A stretch of 64,000 nt of DNA from Anthonomus grandis grandis (Eukaryota > Arthropoda > Insecta > Coleoptera > Curculionidae). The position numbers and the translations under genes were made by a program. This document shows, one piece after another, positions 22,037-33,235 of this stretch (within the stretch, counting starts at the first letter, position 1; each line of letters begins with the position of its first letter). The notes below the pieces were generated by a model. That model was not told the origin of the DNA. It did no database searches and saw only the letters and a list, made by a program, of their open reading frames with translations. Location of the stretch: assembly GCF_022605725.1 (NCBI RefSeq), contig NC_065553.1:2294001-2358000 (forward strand). The letters are read 5' to 3'.

Positions 22037-22530
22037 TAAGTAATCAGCTCTTTTTGCCACATCTAACATAATGGTGTTCAAATGGTCAAAATAAATTTAT
22101 GCTATTGGAAGGATTATCTGGTGCCCAATATACTGTCGAAAATAAAGCTCTTTTACCATTTATTTGAAATGTTGTATTTTTACAAGGGAAATTTAAGTTT
22201 TATCCCCACCAAAAATATCAATAGCGTTATTATTTTTATATTGTTATAGTATAGTGCTTTAAAAGTTTTTTAAAGTCACTTAAAAACATACTGATATCTC
22301 ATGCGGGTGATGTGTATAGAGCAAATAAATGATAATCGTTTTCTTTAAATTTAAAATTCAAAAGTGTAAATGTAACTTCATTATATTATTAATGTTAGAA
22401 AAGTCATCTACCTGAATACTGTCTCTGACATAGGCAAGCACTTCGTCGTTCCAATCAAACCTTCCTTCAAAATAAAATACATCGTAATTTGCAAGTTTCA
22501 AAATATCCAAACGATTTATAATTTAAATTA
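22037..22530 (-). pseudogene. Endonuclease N-terminal half of the split non-LTR element
   Basis: The minus strand gives RLDILKLANYDVFYFEGRFD, WNDEVLAYVRDSIQV and LYTSPA*DISMFLSDFKKLL in shifting frames, then FDHLNTIMLDVAKRADYL up to the mariner TA. The layout ('nY..f...GR.nwNDgV..YVRdsi', 'LYrSPs.di..Fl.dF...L') is that of a Jockey/CR1 endonuclease. Confidence 0.7.
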
Positions 22531-24689
22531 CAATATTGGCAATAAGTCAGTTTAAAATAATAAAATAGGACCCTTTCTTAATTACAAAGCCGATAGCAAT
22601 AGACATACTTATAAGCAGGTCTATTGCAAAAGACCCTGTAAATCAAAATATACTAAAAAACTTATCATCAACAACTATCATTCCTGTGTTACTAAAATCA
22701 CTAAAAGTAAGACAGTTTATATAGATTTATTATATTTAAAAATTAATAAATTGTGGAATATTTTTATAGCAACATAGGCGAATAATCGTTGAAACCAAAA
22801 AAAATTGTACCATTAAACAAGGTTACAATTTTTCTACCTGAAAAAATATACTTGGGTAAAATTGACACATATGGTATAAAAATAAAACACAACTGCATAA
22901 TTTTATGTACACAAAAATCCTTTATTTACTTATGTTTCAAGTATTATAATACAATATTAAAAATAACACTGTTAATTTTTAATATAGTACAAATTTTAAT
23001 ACCATAATAATATCCTTAGACATGTTTTGTTTGTGTTTCAAATACTGCAATAAATAAATAATTAGTTCAATAATAAAAAAGTTAAAAAATAGTAAATTTA
23101 CTTAAACTTCTAAATAGAACAAAAAAAAAACAAAATTTTATTTAAATGTGCAATTATAATATCCTACGTATGATAATAACAGTAACTGAAAAGCTAATAG
23201 TATCATATTTAAATTTCTAACAGACCCTAATTTTTAAGTTTTAATTTAATGTAATCTCTAATTAATATTATTTATTTGAAAATCAATATACGTAAATTAA
23301 CTTGGACTTTTATAGTTTTTGATGAGTAATCTTTTCCAATTCATTTTCTAAGATCATTAATTTACATTAAAGTCAAAAAATAGTCAACATCCGTCATCAA
23401 TTATCCAAGTTGTCGTAAGTAATTAAGAATAAATATTAAAAAAAAATATTATATTAAAAAAATATCAATATAAAAAAATTATTTATTCATTTAACGTTTT
23501 AAATTATTTATCTGCTATTATTAATATAAATTTTAATTACTAGTTAATGAAAAGTTAAAGAGTATTAATCAACATGTAAACAATAAAAGCTTATTTAAAA
23601 ATAATTACCCCGTTTTGTTAATAATGTTTTGCTTAATTCGCTACTTGGTCAGGTTAAAAGGTCTTATTTGCTAGTCATTTTATTCTTACTCAAAACCATA
23701 CCGATTTGATTTAAAACTGTTGATTTTAACAATAATCAAACGATTACCTTTAATTGTTTCTCTTTCAATTCATTCCTTTTAATAAAATTGTTTTTTATTT
23801 TATATTTTATAGCAAATAAACGTTCTAGCGCCAACATATAACTGTGGCAAAATACGTTTTTTAATTAATAATTCATTTTTGTTTTATGCATTTTAAAAAG
23901 CTTTTAAACAATCTCTATTCATATTCGAAAAAAATTGGTATTTCAATGAGTCGTACATGGTTTATCTATTAAAGTAGATAATAACTATAATTGGCCCTTT
24001 TGGCTTTCGAAAAATAAAAATTGAATTTCCTTTCATACGGTAGCTTTACTTAATAACAGTTAATTCTATCCCGATTTAAATCGCAAATATGTCGATTTAC
24101 TCGTCCTATTTGGGTCAGTGGGCATTTAATTAAAGCCAACTAAAAAAAAAAAAAAAAACGGGAACAGGGCAGAGATACCCAATCAGACCTAAAATTAGTT
24201 TTATCCTTTAATTTTCTTTTTACTGCCGTATACAGTAAAACCCACGTTTTTCCAAATATATCTAAAAAGATTTATGGATATGGATAGGTTTAATTTAGCA
24301 TACATTGGGTTGTTTACAAGGGTGTTTCAAGTTAAACAAACGTCTCTGAAAACAATCGGCAGTATATTATATGCTAAATATTTCATAAAAATAATTCTAA
24401 ATAGATACCCAGATATCTCCGGGAAAAAAGCGAGAATCTATATTATATCTGGACTAAACTGCCGTCGCGGGAGCTACTAAAATAACCGTAACTTTGCCTA
24501 TTATGATTTTTTTTATTGCAGCCAAAATTCGCCAAATAGCGCGGGAAGCAAGCAATAAATCCAGTAAATAGCATCATCAAAACCACAACAAAAAACGGAT
24601 ATTATACCCAGTCATAAATCACGTTTGCAAAAATGGCGAGAGGGAGTCGGGGAAGCGAGAGAAAAACTTAAAAATATTTTATAATGAGT
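22531..24689. other. AT-rich sequence with no recognised gene
   Basis: No convincing coding or repeat structure. A 17-base A run lies at 24142-24158. About 24480-24660 is somewhat GC-richer but shows no motif I know. Confidence 0.4.
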
Positions 24690-26255
24690 AGTTATGAGAG
24701 CTTCTGAAATAGTATGAAATTTAACTTGGACTTGTGTAGATCTAAGGTAAATTTGGTTCAATGTACTTTTTTGGATATTATGTTTTTTGATACGTACAAA
24801 TAGCTGCCCTAGTTCTGGAGATTTTTGACTTTAAAATGAGTCATCACTTTGACTATTAAACATGTTCCTCGGACACCACTTCACAAAAAGTTAGAAACTT
24901 CCGATAATTCAACTGGGACTATTGTAGATTTAAGTTAAAGGTTGTTCAGTATGCATTTCTGGATATTATGCTTTTTGTTTTATACACATAGCTTCACTAG
25001 GTCTTGAGATTTCTGACTATGAAGTGAGTCGTCACTTTGCATATCAAACATGCTCTTCGGACTTCACAAAAAGTTAAATATATCTAATAATTTAATTTGG
25101 ATTGGTATGGAATTAAGTTAAGGTTTATCAAGTTTATATTTCTGAATATTTTACTTTTTATTTCAGATCTATAGATTTACTAGTTTTTAAGATTTCTGAC
25201 ATTGAAATGAGTCATCAATTTGAATACCAAACATATTCCTCCGAAATCACTCCACAAAAAGTTGTATATTTTCAATAATATAACTCGGATCGGTTTAGAT
25301 CTAAAATAGTATTTATTCGGTATACTTTTGTGGATATTATGCTGTTTGCTTTATATACAAACTTTTACTAGCTTTGAAGATTTATGATTTTGAAGTGAGT
25401 CGTCACTTTGAATACCAAACATGTTCATCGGACCCCACTTCACAAAAACTTCTGGCTGATTAAGCTTGAGACACAATTTATTTAGAATACTTTTTTGAAT
25501 ATTACACTTTTTGATTTTTATGAATACCTTTACTAGTTTTTAAGATTTTGTAAAAAGTTAGATAATTCCTAAAATACAATATGGATTGGCTTAGCCTCAA
25601 CATGATTTGTTCAGTATACTTTTGTGGATATTATGTTTTTTACTTAACATGCATTACTAGTTTTTTAGATTTCTGACTTTAAAGTGAGTCATCACTATAA
25701 ATATCAATCTTGTTTATCGGACCACACTCTACAACAAGTTGAATATTATCTATAATATAATTTGAAGTGGTTAAGACTATAGATATTTTTTATTTTGTAT
25801 GCTTTTCTGGATAACACGCTTTTATTTTATATGCATGACTTCACCAGCTCCTGAGTTTTTGACATCTTTTAATACAAACATGTACCTCCAACCTTACTTC
25901 ACAAAAAGTCGTATATATGCATAACTGTAACATATATTAATTTTAACTTAAAATAACGTTTGTTAATTATACTGTTTTTGATTCATACAAATAGCCCTAC
26001 TAACTTTTGTGATTTTTCACTTTAAAGTAAGTCGTCACTATAAATACCAAACATCTTCTTATATGTTACTCGGAGCCTTTATCACAAAACGTTAGATATT
26101 TTCCATAATACAACTTGGACTGGTTAAAACTCCACACAACATTTATTTTCTTTTTATATTTCTTATAAAAGGTTTTTATTTCTGACTTTAAAATGAGTCA
26201 TCACCACTAAGATTAGCCAAAAATTAAAAACTGGTTCCTCTGACAAAATGACTCA
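24690..26255. repeat. Satellite array, about 187-bp monomer, left part
   Basis: GAGTCATCAC/GAGTCGTCAC recurs near 24837, 25024, 25208, 25397, 25687, 26028 and 26190. Full units are 184-189 bp apart, and the larger gaps hold partial units. Each unit also has CACTTCACAAAAAGTT, CTGGATATTATGCTTTTTG and an ACTAG...GAGATTTCTGAC segment. Monomers differ widely, so the array is old. Confidence 0.85.
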
Positions 26256-27371
26256 AACTATGTTTAAGAATAGCTGTATTTCCAGATGTTCTAAATATTG
26301 CATGCATGACTCCAATCTTTAAGAAAGGGGATCCGGGTCAACCTAAAAACTACAGGTCAATATCTCTTCTCTCTCTGGTTTCAAAGGTTCTGGAGAAATG
26401 TACGGCCATTTAAATGGCAAATTTCTTCAATATAGAAATTAATTTCTCCCCATGTCAGTTTGGTTTCAGTGCAAACAAAAACAGAGTTCATGCGATAGTA
26501 GATCTTGTATCTGCCATTTTGGATACTTTCCACAATATTCAGTTAGATCCTGTTTTATATTAAGGTTTGACCAAATCCTTCGACTATGTTCATCATAGTA
26601 TCCTTCATCGAAAACTTAAAATATTACAATTTTGACACCATAAGTGTGAACATGATTTGCTCATACGCTAGAACACGACACGAAGGCGTAAGGGTGACAA
26701 GGGTATCCTTAGCCATGAGATTAACGTAGGTGTACCCCAGAGATCTATTCTTGAGCCTATATTTATGTTAATATATATCAATGACTCTTATAGTGACCTA
26801 ATAGCTAAATATAATGTCTTTGCTGATAATACTACTGTTTTTCTTGCTGCTGATATATTGGGTGAAGTATTAGAGGCTACCAGGTTGGCACATGAGAGGG
26901 CAAAGAAGTAGTTCTGCTGTATTATGCTACTACTGAATGCAAAAAAGACGCAGATGATAATTTTTTCACTTCGAGATATACAGAAAACATCTGGTAGTTT
27001 GGCAGCCTCATTTCTGGGTGTGACCTTGGATCTAAAAATACTGTGGTGTGAGCATGTTAGTGCCTTTGTCAAAGACCTTTATTTTCTCTGGCAGATACTC
27101 AATGTGTTTCCAATAATGTAAGATGAGCAACCTATTTTGCAGTGTTTTATTCTCATATTATCTATGCAATCCTTGAATGGTGACATTTTGGATTGCAGAG
27201 GAAGGCTGTTAGAGAGATTACTGGTTTATGTTATGGAGATAACTGCAAAAGTGCCTTTATTTTTTTTATTTGTGTGTGTATTTGGTGTATGTAAGGGAAA
27301 ACTTGGATCGGGTTCCAACTTATTTTATAATATTTAGTGTAACTCATATGAATAAACTATTAATTGACTGA
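26256..27371 (+). pseudogene. Non-LTR retrotransposon RT, inserted in the satellite
   Basis: It reads MTPIFKKGDPGQPKNYRSIS, LLSLVSKVLEKCTAI, CQFGFSANKNRVHAIVDLVS, TKSFDYVHHSILHRKLKIL, VGVPQRSILEPIFMLIYIND and then NVFADNTTVFLAAD. The box residues are altered (GVPQR for GVPQG, FADN for FADD). A stop and frameshifts divide the copy. The right end has AATAAACTATTAATTGACTG at about 27351. Satellite text resumes directly after it. Confidence 0.85.
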
Positions 27372-27640
27372 TCGTCTTTGGACCTCACTCCACAAGAAAC
27401 TGTATATTTCCAATAATACAACTCGATTTACTTCAGACCTGAGATAGGTTTGTTCAATGCACTTTTCTGAATGTTATAGTTTTTTGTACATATACATAGC
27501 TTTACTGGTTTTTAAGATTTCTTACATAAAGTATGTCGAGTTCAAGACATTTAGTCAGTATCCTTTTCTAGACATTTTGCTTTATATTTTATACAAATGT
27601 CTTTACTAGTATTTGATTTTTCTGATCTTTCAATAACCAG
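27372..27640. repeat. Satellite array, right part
   Basis: Monomer text (GACCTCACTCCACAAGAAAC, CAATAATACAACTCGATT, TAGCTTTACTGGTTTTTAAG) continues after the retrotransposon. The first units are recognisable; the last decays by about 27640. Confidence 0.8.
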
Positions 27641-27739
27641 AATTTTTAATTTTTTTATGTATAAATCTAAATTTTCAATTTTTCAATAAGGAAAAATACG
27701 TTCTATAGAAGTACTTAATTTTTCTTTGGCTTCTGTAAT

Positions 27740-28760
27740 ATTCTTAGAACATTCAAAAAACCAAAAAGTAGCATGTCGTTTGTATGCTTGCAACATCTCT
27801 GATGCAATGATGCCAAATTATGTAGAAATTGGAAAAACACTTTATAATATCATAAAAAATTTGACACTTATTTTGGCAGATACAAAACAATACTACTGTT
27901 CCTCCTTAATAAAATATCAAAATTTAAAAAAAAATAAACTATGATAAGATATTCTTTGATGAAGGCAATATTCAATGTTAAATAAATGTGGATAATGTAT
28001 TCTAGAGAAAAATATAATGGCATGGCAACGCCGCTTGATCCCGTTGTTGAAGCCATCGACACAAGGAATCACCACCAGTGACGGCGACAAAAAATATTTA
28101 CATGATAAATATTTATTAATAATAGAGTATGCTTTAAATATTAGTAATATTATCATTTATGAACTATTTATGTGTAACTATATTAGAGTAAAGGTACCTG
28201 TCTAATAAGAAGCAAATTAGATATTTTTTACATTTGTTAATAATGCATGTTTTAAAATAGAAATTTTTAACATTTTGCTAACTTTTGAATTGAATTAAAC
28301 AAATATCAGTTTTACATCACTTATTTTATATCACATCAGATAATTTATAAAGGATGCTGGCTTCTTCAAGGCTATATCAGGAACTAATTGACCTAATGCA
28401 TTTATTAAAAATACGTAATAACTAAATAGGTACATAGATAATATGCCATTTTTCTGCTAGGAAAACAACAAATCATAAATTAAATTTTATTTGTAAAAAC
28501 ATGGACCAAACTCTAGTTGTCTATTATTTTATAGTCTCTTAATAGTTAAGTATTTTCAAGATTTCACACATACATTCACATTTAAGTTTTTATTTTAAGA
28601 CTTATTTCTAAGATCCCCTATTCAACGTTTATGAAGGCGGTTCTCCCATGATATTGGTATGAGGTTATGAAAGTATTGGTATTTACTTGTGAAAAGATCG
28701 GATTTTATTTCACAGCATTTTTGACAGAATGACACAGTTTTGGTACAACAGAGAAAGGGA
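27740..28760. repeat. Dispersed repeat, copy 2 (partner 18900-19530)
   Basis: Same order of segments as copy 1, with roughly 350 extra bases (about 28220-28590) between the main block and the GTTTATGAAGGCGG ... ACTTGTGAAAAGATCGG block. Confidence 0.65.
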
Positions 28761-29849
28761 GAGCCAACAACATACACTTGTAGAACACCATTTATATAAA
28801 TCCATTTTAGAGTTAATGGTCATTGACGGTTGCCATAAAGTAACATTTACCTTCTAAATTTTGTTCAATTACATCTGAATTAAAATGCAGTAGAATTTAA
28901 TAAAAAACACATAATTCTTCAGAAAACTTCTGGTTTGCAATTAAATATGAAGCGATTACTAAACTAATGCCTATCACTAACTTAAATTTCTCTTTAAGTA
29001 TCGATTTCCATCTAGATTATCATAGTAGCCAAAATCCCATCTGAGCATCACAAAAGAAGCCAAACCCATTCATTTGCACATCGTCTACATTAAATTAAAT
29101 TAACGTTATGGCTCAGTTAAAGTTTCGCCACGTTTTCTTCCTTCATTTCGTCCCCAGTTATGCTAATTTCTTTGACAGTTTGCCTTTAATCTAGAAATTT
29201 TAGCTACGGAACAAAAAGTTTCTGCGCCCTGTCCCTCTTTCTCTTTACGTCTCTTTTAAATTTTTTGTTTTCCGGTTAATAAGATAATGATTAGTTTTGA
29301 ATTTAATAAAAAAGAGGAAGAATAGTCATTAAAAAAAACCCTGTACATGACTATTTCATATATAAATATAGCACTAATGTAAATATCTTAATTAAGAAAT
29401 AACAGAGATCTCATATAAGCATAGTATAAAGTTCATACCGAGCAACAAAAGCAGCAAAATGAACGGTTTGCAGGTCTGTTATTTTTTAATTAAACCCTTT
29501 GGCTTAAATTATATCCGTTTTAGCGTCGCGACGTAAATTAATTTTTCTGTCAGCTTTTAGTTAATTTCAGGCGAACTTTCGGTGGCAAAGTAGACCGTTT
29601 CCGCGTTATCTTTTCAATATGTATTTTCAAAATTGGAGTCGAGGTCTTTTGAATTAAATTTTTTCTCGCTTTCTCGCGCACCTGCCTCCATAATATTGTG
29701 CTACTACATGGGAACGTTATTGTTAAAGGAAGGATATACGGACGTTTTTTTTAGAGAGCAAATTATTTTTATGACTTTTACAGATTATTTTTATTATGCG
29801 AACGGTGTTTTTATTCAAACCTGTTTGTAAATTTCATTTGTTGCATATG
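28761..29849. other. No recognised gene
   Basis: Short frames only; no motif or repeat recognised. Confidence 0.4.
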
Positions 29850-30112
29850 CATATTCAAATTCAAAAGACTTTTATTAACATTTAAACATTGTACATGAAA
29901 ATAATTTTTTTTTTATTACAAGAATTTACACAATGCTAAGATATTGTGGAGACTGAACTGCTATTATAAAAATAACCGATAACAAATACACCAGCTAGCG
30001 CGCATATGCTGCTCAGACTATTAAAACATACTAACCTAATTACAACTAAAACAAGAATACTCTTCCTAATTATAATTATTTAAAAAATAAGTTATTAAAC
30101 CCTAAGACCATA
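29850..30112 (-). mobile_element. 3' tail of a non-LTR element (minus strand)
   Basis: Read on the minus strand, the end is AATGTTAATAAAAGTCTTTT followed by GAATTTGAAT, a polyadenylation-signal-like 3' terminus. The sequence runs up to the TTAA where the piggyBac inserted and probably continues beyond it at 33061-33235. Confidence 0.4.
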
Positions 30113-30447
30113 TTAACCCTGCATTACCCGCGGGTCCCCAAAATAGCACCATTACTCGTAGGTGAGCACTATGCTCACTTATACTTTTCACGCCATATTT
30201 GCCTAAAAAATATATCATTGGGCAAAATAAATAAAATTAGGTTACTAACAAAATATTTTATTTTAAAAATTAAAAGAATTTTGGTACATAAAATGCAACA
30301 AAAAATTAACACAAAATCGAAATGCTCGGGCAAAAATGTTTAGGGTAATTAAACCTGAACTAACCTAATTTAAAAATTTAAACTTAAAAACTGACACAAA
30401 AAAAAAACAAAATATAAATGGAAATCTTACATACTGCAAACTTATTT

Positions 30448-31948
30448 TTAGTCAGAGTCAGATTTTACACATTGCGTGCAATAAGGAATAGTATGTTCTT
30501 TACAAATTGCTCTTAGGCATTTAGCACATTTCGAACTGGTCTTGCGGTTTTTCTTTCTTAGACAGTAAGAACATTTCGGTCTGGATTGAGGTACCTCCGG
30601 TTCTGTTATATCTAGTTTTTCTGTCAAAGGTAGGTTTAAATATTGTTTCATTTGCAAGCTTAGAAGATATGGCAATGTTTGTGTTATACGTCGCATCATG
30701 TGAGGTTTTACAAGCTGTTCTGCCAAACATTTCAGATATAATCGCCTTGGGTCTTTTGTATCCAGACTGTTGGATCTAAATATGACAAACCCGTTTATAC
30801 CTGCAATATTGAGGATTGAAAAAAATACTGTCATAGGCCACCTGCAACTGATTCTGGATACAGAATAAATGCTTTTTAGCTGATCTACTGTATCAACTCC
30901 TGATTTATTTCTGTTATATTTAGTTATAACTTCTGGTTTAAATGCATCACCTGATTTAGGATCAATTGTATCATTTTCATGAAATGTAGATAACAGCAAG
31001 ACATTTTTATTTACCTTCGGCACATAGGACACTAATAAACAATCTCTTCCAAAAGCAAACATACTGCTACATATCTTTCTCTCTTTAGTTACAACAAAGA
31101 TTTGCGGAATTTCACGCTTGTTTTTGCGTATCGTTCCAACCAAAGTTAATCTTTTATTTTTTAGGAGGTCTAGAGCTGAAGGAACTGACGTAAACTAGTT
31201 ATCACATATTATATTGCGCCCCGAGTTTGCTATGGGCTCACACAAACGATGTACTACACTGGCTGGGCTGCTGTCAATCATAAATGGACCCTCTGGTTGT
31301 TTGCCAGCATAAATTTCCATTTTTATTGTGTAAAATAAACGGATCTGCCAATGCAAAAATTTTAATTCCGTACTTGTTGGGCTTGCTTGGTATATATTGC
31401 CGAAAGCTACAACGTCCACGGAACCCTTCCAACATTTCGTCAATCGTGCAGTTTTCCCCTGGAGTGTAACAAGCCTGGCATCTTTCTTGAAACTTTTCAA
31501 ATATATCTCTTATTGGTGCAAGTTTATCGATTTTTCTTCTTTCAGCTCTAGTGGAAATATCATCAAAACGTAACGAGCGAAGTAATAAATAAAAGCGATT
31601 TTTGGACATTACCAGCCTAAAGAATTCAGGAGCTGTAGCATCAGTAGCCCAGAGGTCATTCAGATTCGTATGTCTCGATTTTAAAATGCCTGCCATGTAC
31701 GAGATACCAAAAACAGCTTTAATTTCTTCAGCATCTGTATCCACAGCATCCCGCGGATGGGAAAAATTCTCACGGATACTAGATAGATAAATATTTGTAC
31801 ATCGGACAATTTCGTCAATAATTTGATCCGTTATAAATAAATTCCAAGTTTCAAACGGCGTTAGCGCACTTTTCGCTTCGGGTTTTACTCCCGGTAAATG
31901 CGTTATTATATTATGGCGTCTAGCACGACTAGTTTTAGGCTTTCTGTT
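30448..31948 (-). pseudogene. piggyBac transposase, two lesions
   Basis: The frame is readable from about 31948 (KPKTSRARRHNIITHLPGVK) through FETWNLFITDQIIDEIVRCT. It continues with CTIDEMLEGFRGRCSFRQYI (first catalytic D), NIICDN (second D) and NRNKSGVDTVDQLKSIY (third D). It ends in a cysteine-rich finger, CSYCLRKKN...CAKCLRAICKEH...YCTQC, as in other piggyBac proteins. Two defects are visible: a 1-nt shift near 31325-31340, and a TAG at 31195-31197 replacing the tryptophan after CDN. The N terminus upstream of 31948 is not readable. This is the DDD-type transposase that excises and inserts at TTAA. Confidence 0.9.
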
Positions 31949-32385
31949 AACTTTTCAAATTGTTTTTCTGTCTTTACCTATATAATTTGGGCCATATTCA
32001 GACCAAAGCATAGAAGACACAGAATCATAAAATAAACTAGTTCGTTTTTACAGAAATATCTGACAAAACTGACTAACATCGATACTCGCAGGTAAGCAAT
32101 TCGCTCACTTTTCGACATGCACGCACTAAAGTTTCGTATAGACCTGAGGGGACGTGCCCGCGACGCGCGCGCGACGGGCCAAATTCGTGCAGTATGTACG
32201 GGCTCGAAGGAGGCGCGCGAGCCGCCCGTTGTGGGCGCGCTGCGATCCATTTTCTGTCGGTATTTTAGACGCGCTCAAAGGGGCCCGTCGGAGGCGCGTT
32301 GGTACAAGTTAGTACGGTTTGTGGTAGCTTCCGAGGGAGACACGTCGGAAATTAATAAAAAAAATTAAAAACAAAATCTATTGCG

Positions 32386-32530
32386 ATGTGGACCGAAGAC
32401 AAACAAATTGATTTAATCGATTTGTATAGAGGATTTCCAAATTTATGGGATCCAACAAATAGAAATTATTTTAAGAAGGACAAAAAGCTGCATAAATCAT
32501 GCATAAGTTCTAAACCAGGTCGTTTTTTAC
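32386..32530 (+). pseudogene. MADF-domain (Myb/SANT-like) ORF, N-terminal part
   Basis: It starts MWTEDKQIDLIDLYRGFPNL and continues with WDPTNRNYFKKDKK. The pattern 'LI.LY+..P.LWDp....Y+.k' is the start of a MADF domain, the DNA-binding partner protein of some Harbinger elements. After about 40 residues the homology stops and an unrelated tail leads to the stop at 32619, marking an internal deletion. Confidence 0.6.
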
Positions 32531-32568
32531 AATTCAGTACACCACCATCGGCGGGACTTTCGCTTTTA

Positions 32569-32646
32569 TTTGATCAAGGTATCTGCAATTACTATACAAC
32601 CACTAGCGATTGCTATTAATGCTGCAGTTTCTTCGTCGTCTGACAT
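32569..32646 (-). pseudogene. Probable Harbinger transposase start, 25 codons
   Basis: From ATG at 32646 the minus strand reads MSDDEETAALIAIASGCIVI and then ADTLIK, stop. An acidic, alanine-rich N terminus opposite a MADF ORF is what I would expect at the start of a Harbinger transposase. The catalytic domain is absent. The assignment is contextual. Confidence 0.4.
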
Positions 32647-33235
32647 TGTAACGAAATAAACACTAGGTACTAATCAAAACAGAGGCTAGAAAAGAACTGA
32701 AAAAAAAAATCAGACCTGTAGGTGGCGCGTGGCAGGCCCGTCGCCCCTCGTGGATAAAAAGTCGCGTAGTGGGCGCGCGGTAGGCCCGTCAGAACAAAAA
32801 GCCCGAGAAAAGCGCGCCGCAGACGCGTCGCGGTCATGTCGCGTGCGCGGCCCTTTAGGTCTGTACCCGGCTTAAGGACTCGTGTAGTAGAACTAAACGC
32901 GTCGCAGCGTCCAAACCACTTACATAGAATCAATTTTACAATTGTACCACTACTGGCGGGGATTAGGTGGACGGGCGGGTCGATAAGTGCAAGACTTTTA
33001 TTGCAGTGCCGAAAACAACAAAAAGGTGAGCGCTGCGCTCACCCTGCGAGTGACGCAGGGTTGAAGCTAAAAACCAAAAAAAATATAGGGCAATAATTGA
33101 CTATATTAATTACATTAGTATAGGTACCATTTGTGCAATAGGCAGAGAGGAGAAAGGGCAGCAAAAAACACGAGCCGAGGCTGGAAAATCAGCGCAACAC
33201 GATTCAGAAATGAACAGGTATTCCAAAATGAACCA

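Larger units (their letters stand above)
17990..22530 (-). mobile_element. Non-LTR retrotransposon (Jockey/CR1-like), split by two insertions
   Basis: Reading the minus strand from 22530 leftward gives the endonuclease N-terminal half, a mariner (20537-22034), the endonuclease C-terminal half, a dispersed repeat (about 18900-19530), the RT N-terminal side and the RT palm. Removing the mariner rejoins the frame across the TA, giving ...KRADYL followed by VGEFNIDFRTES. The order of domains is that of a single ORF2. The 5' end is truncated near 22530 and the 3' end near 17990. Confidence 0.75.
32140..32862. mobile_element. Internally deleted Harbinger-like element
   Basis: AGACCT at 32140 and AGGTCT at 32862 start opposed GC-rich ends (AGACCTGAGGGGACG against AGACCTAAAGGGCCG). 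Both ends contain repeated GGCCCGTC or its complement (32180, 32282, 32736, 32793), probably binding sites. Between them are the starts of two converging frames: a MADF-like ORF on plus and a short acidic ORF on minus. This two-gene layout is that of PIF/Harbinger. I found no clean 3-bp target duplication. Confidence 0.55.
30117..33060 (-). mobile_element. piggyBac element
   Basis: The left end CCCTGCATTACCCGCGGG follows TTAA (30113-30116). The right end is GTGACGCAGGG followed by TTGA (33061-33064), one base from TTAA. Both ends also carry an inner palindrome: GTGAGCACTATGCTCAC at about 30162 and GTGAGCGCTGCGCTCAC at about 33026. A third relative, GTAAGCAATTCGCTCAC, lies near 32092. The transposase is on the minus strand. 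A Harbinger-like element sits between its 5' end and the right terminus. Confidence 0.85.

Noticed and set aside
24690..27640. CRISPR-like array
   Set aside because: Repeats are about 187 bp, contiguous and diverged, as in a eukaryotic satellite; there are no short constant repeats with unique spacers.
32117..32368. Arg/Ala-rich frames in the GC-rich patch
   Set aside because: The composition comes from Harbinger-like terminal sequence rich in CGCG; no domain is recognisable.
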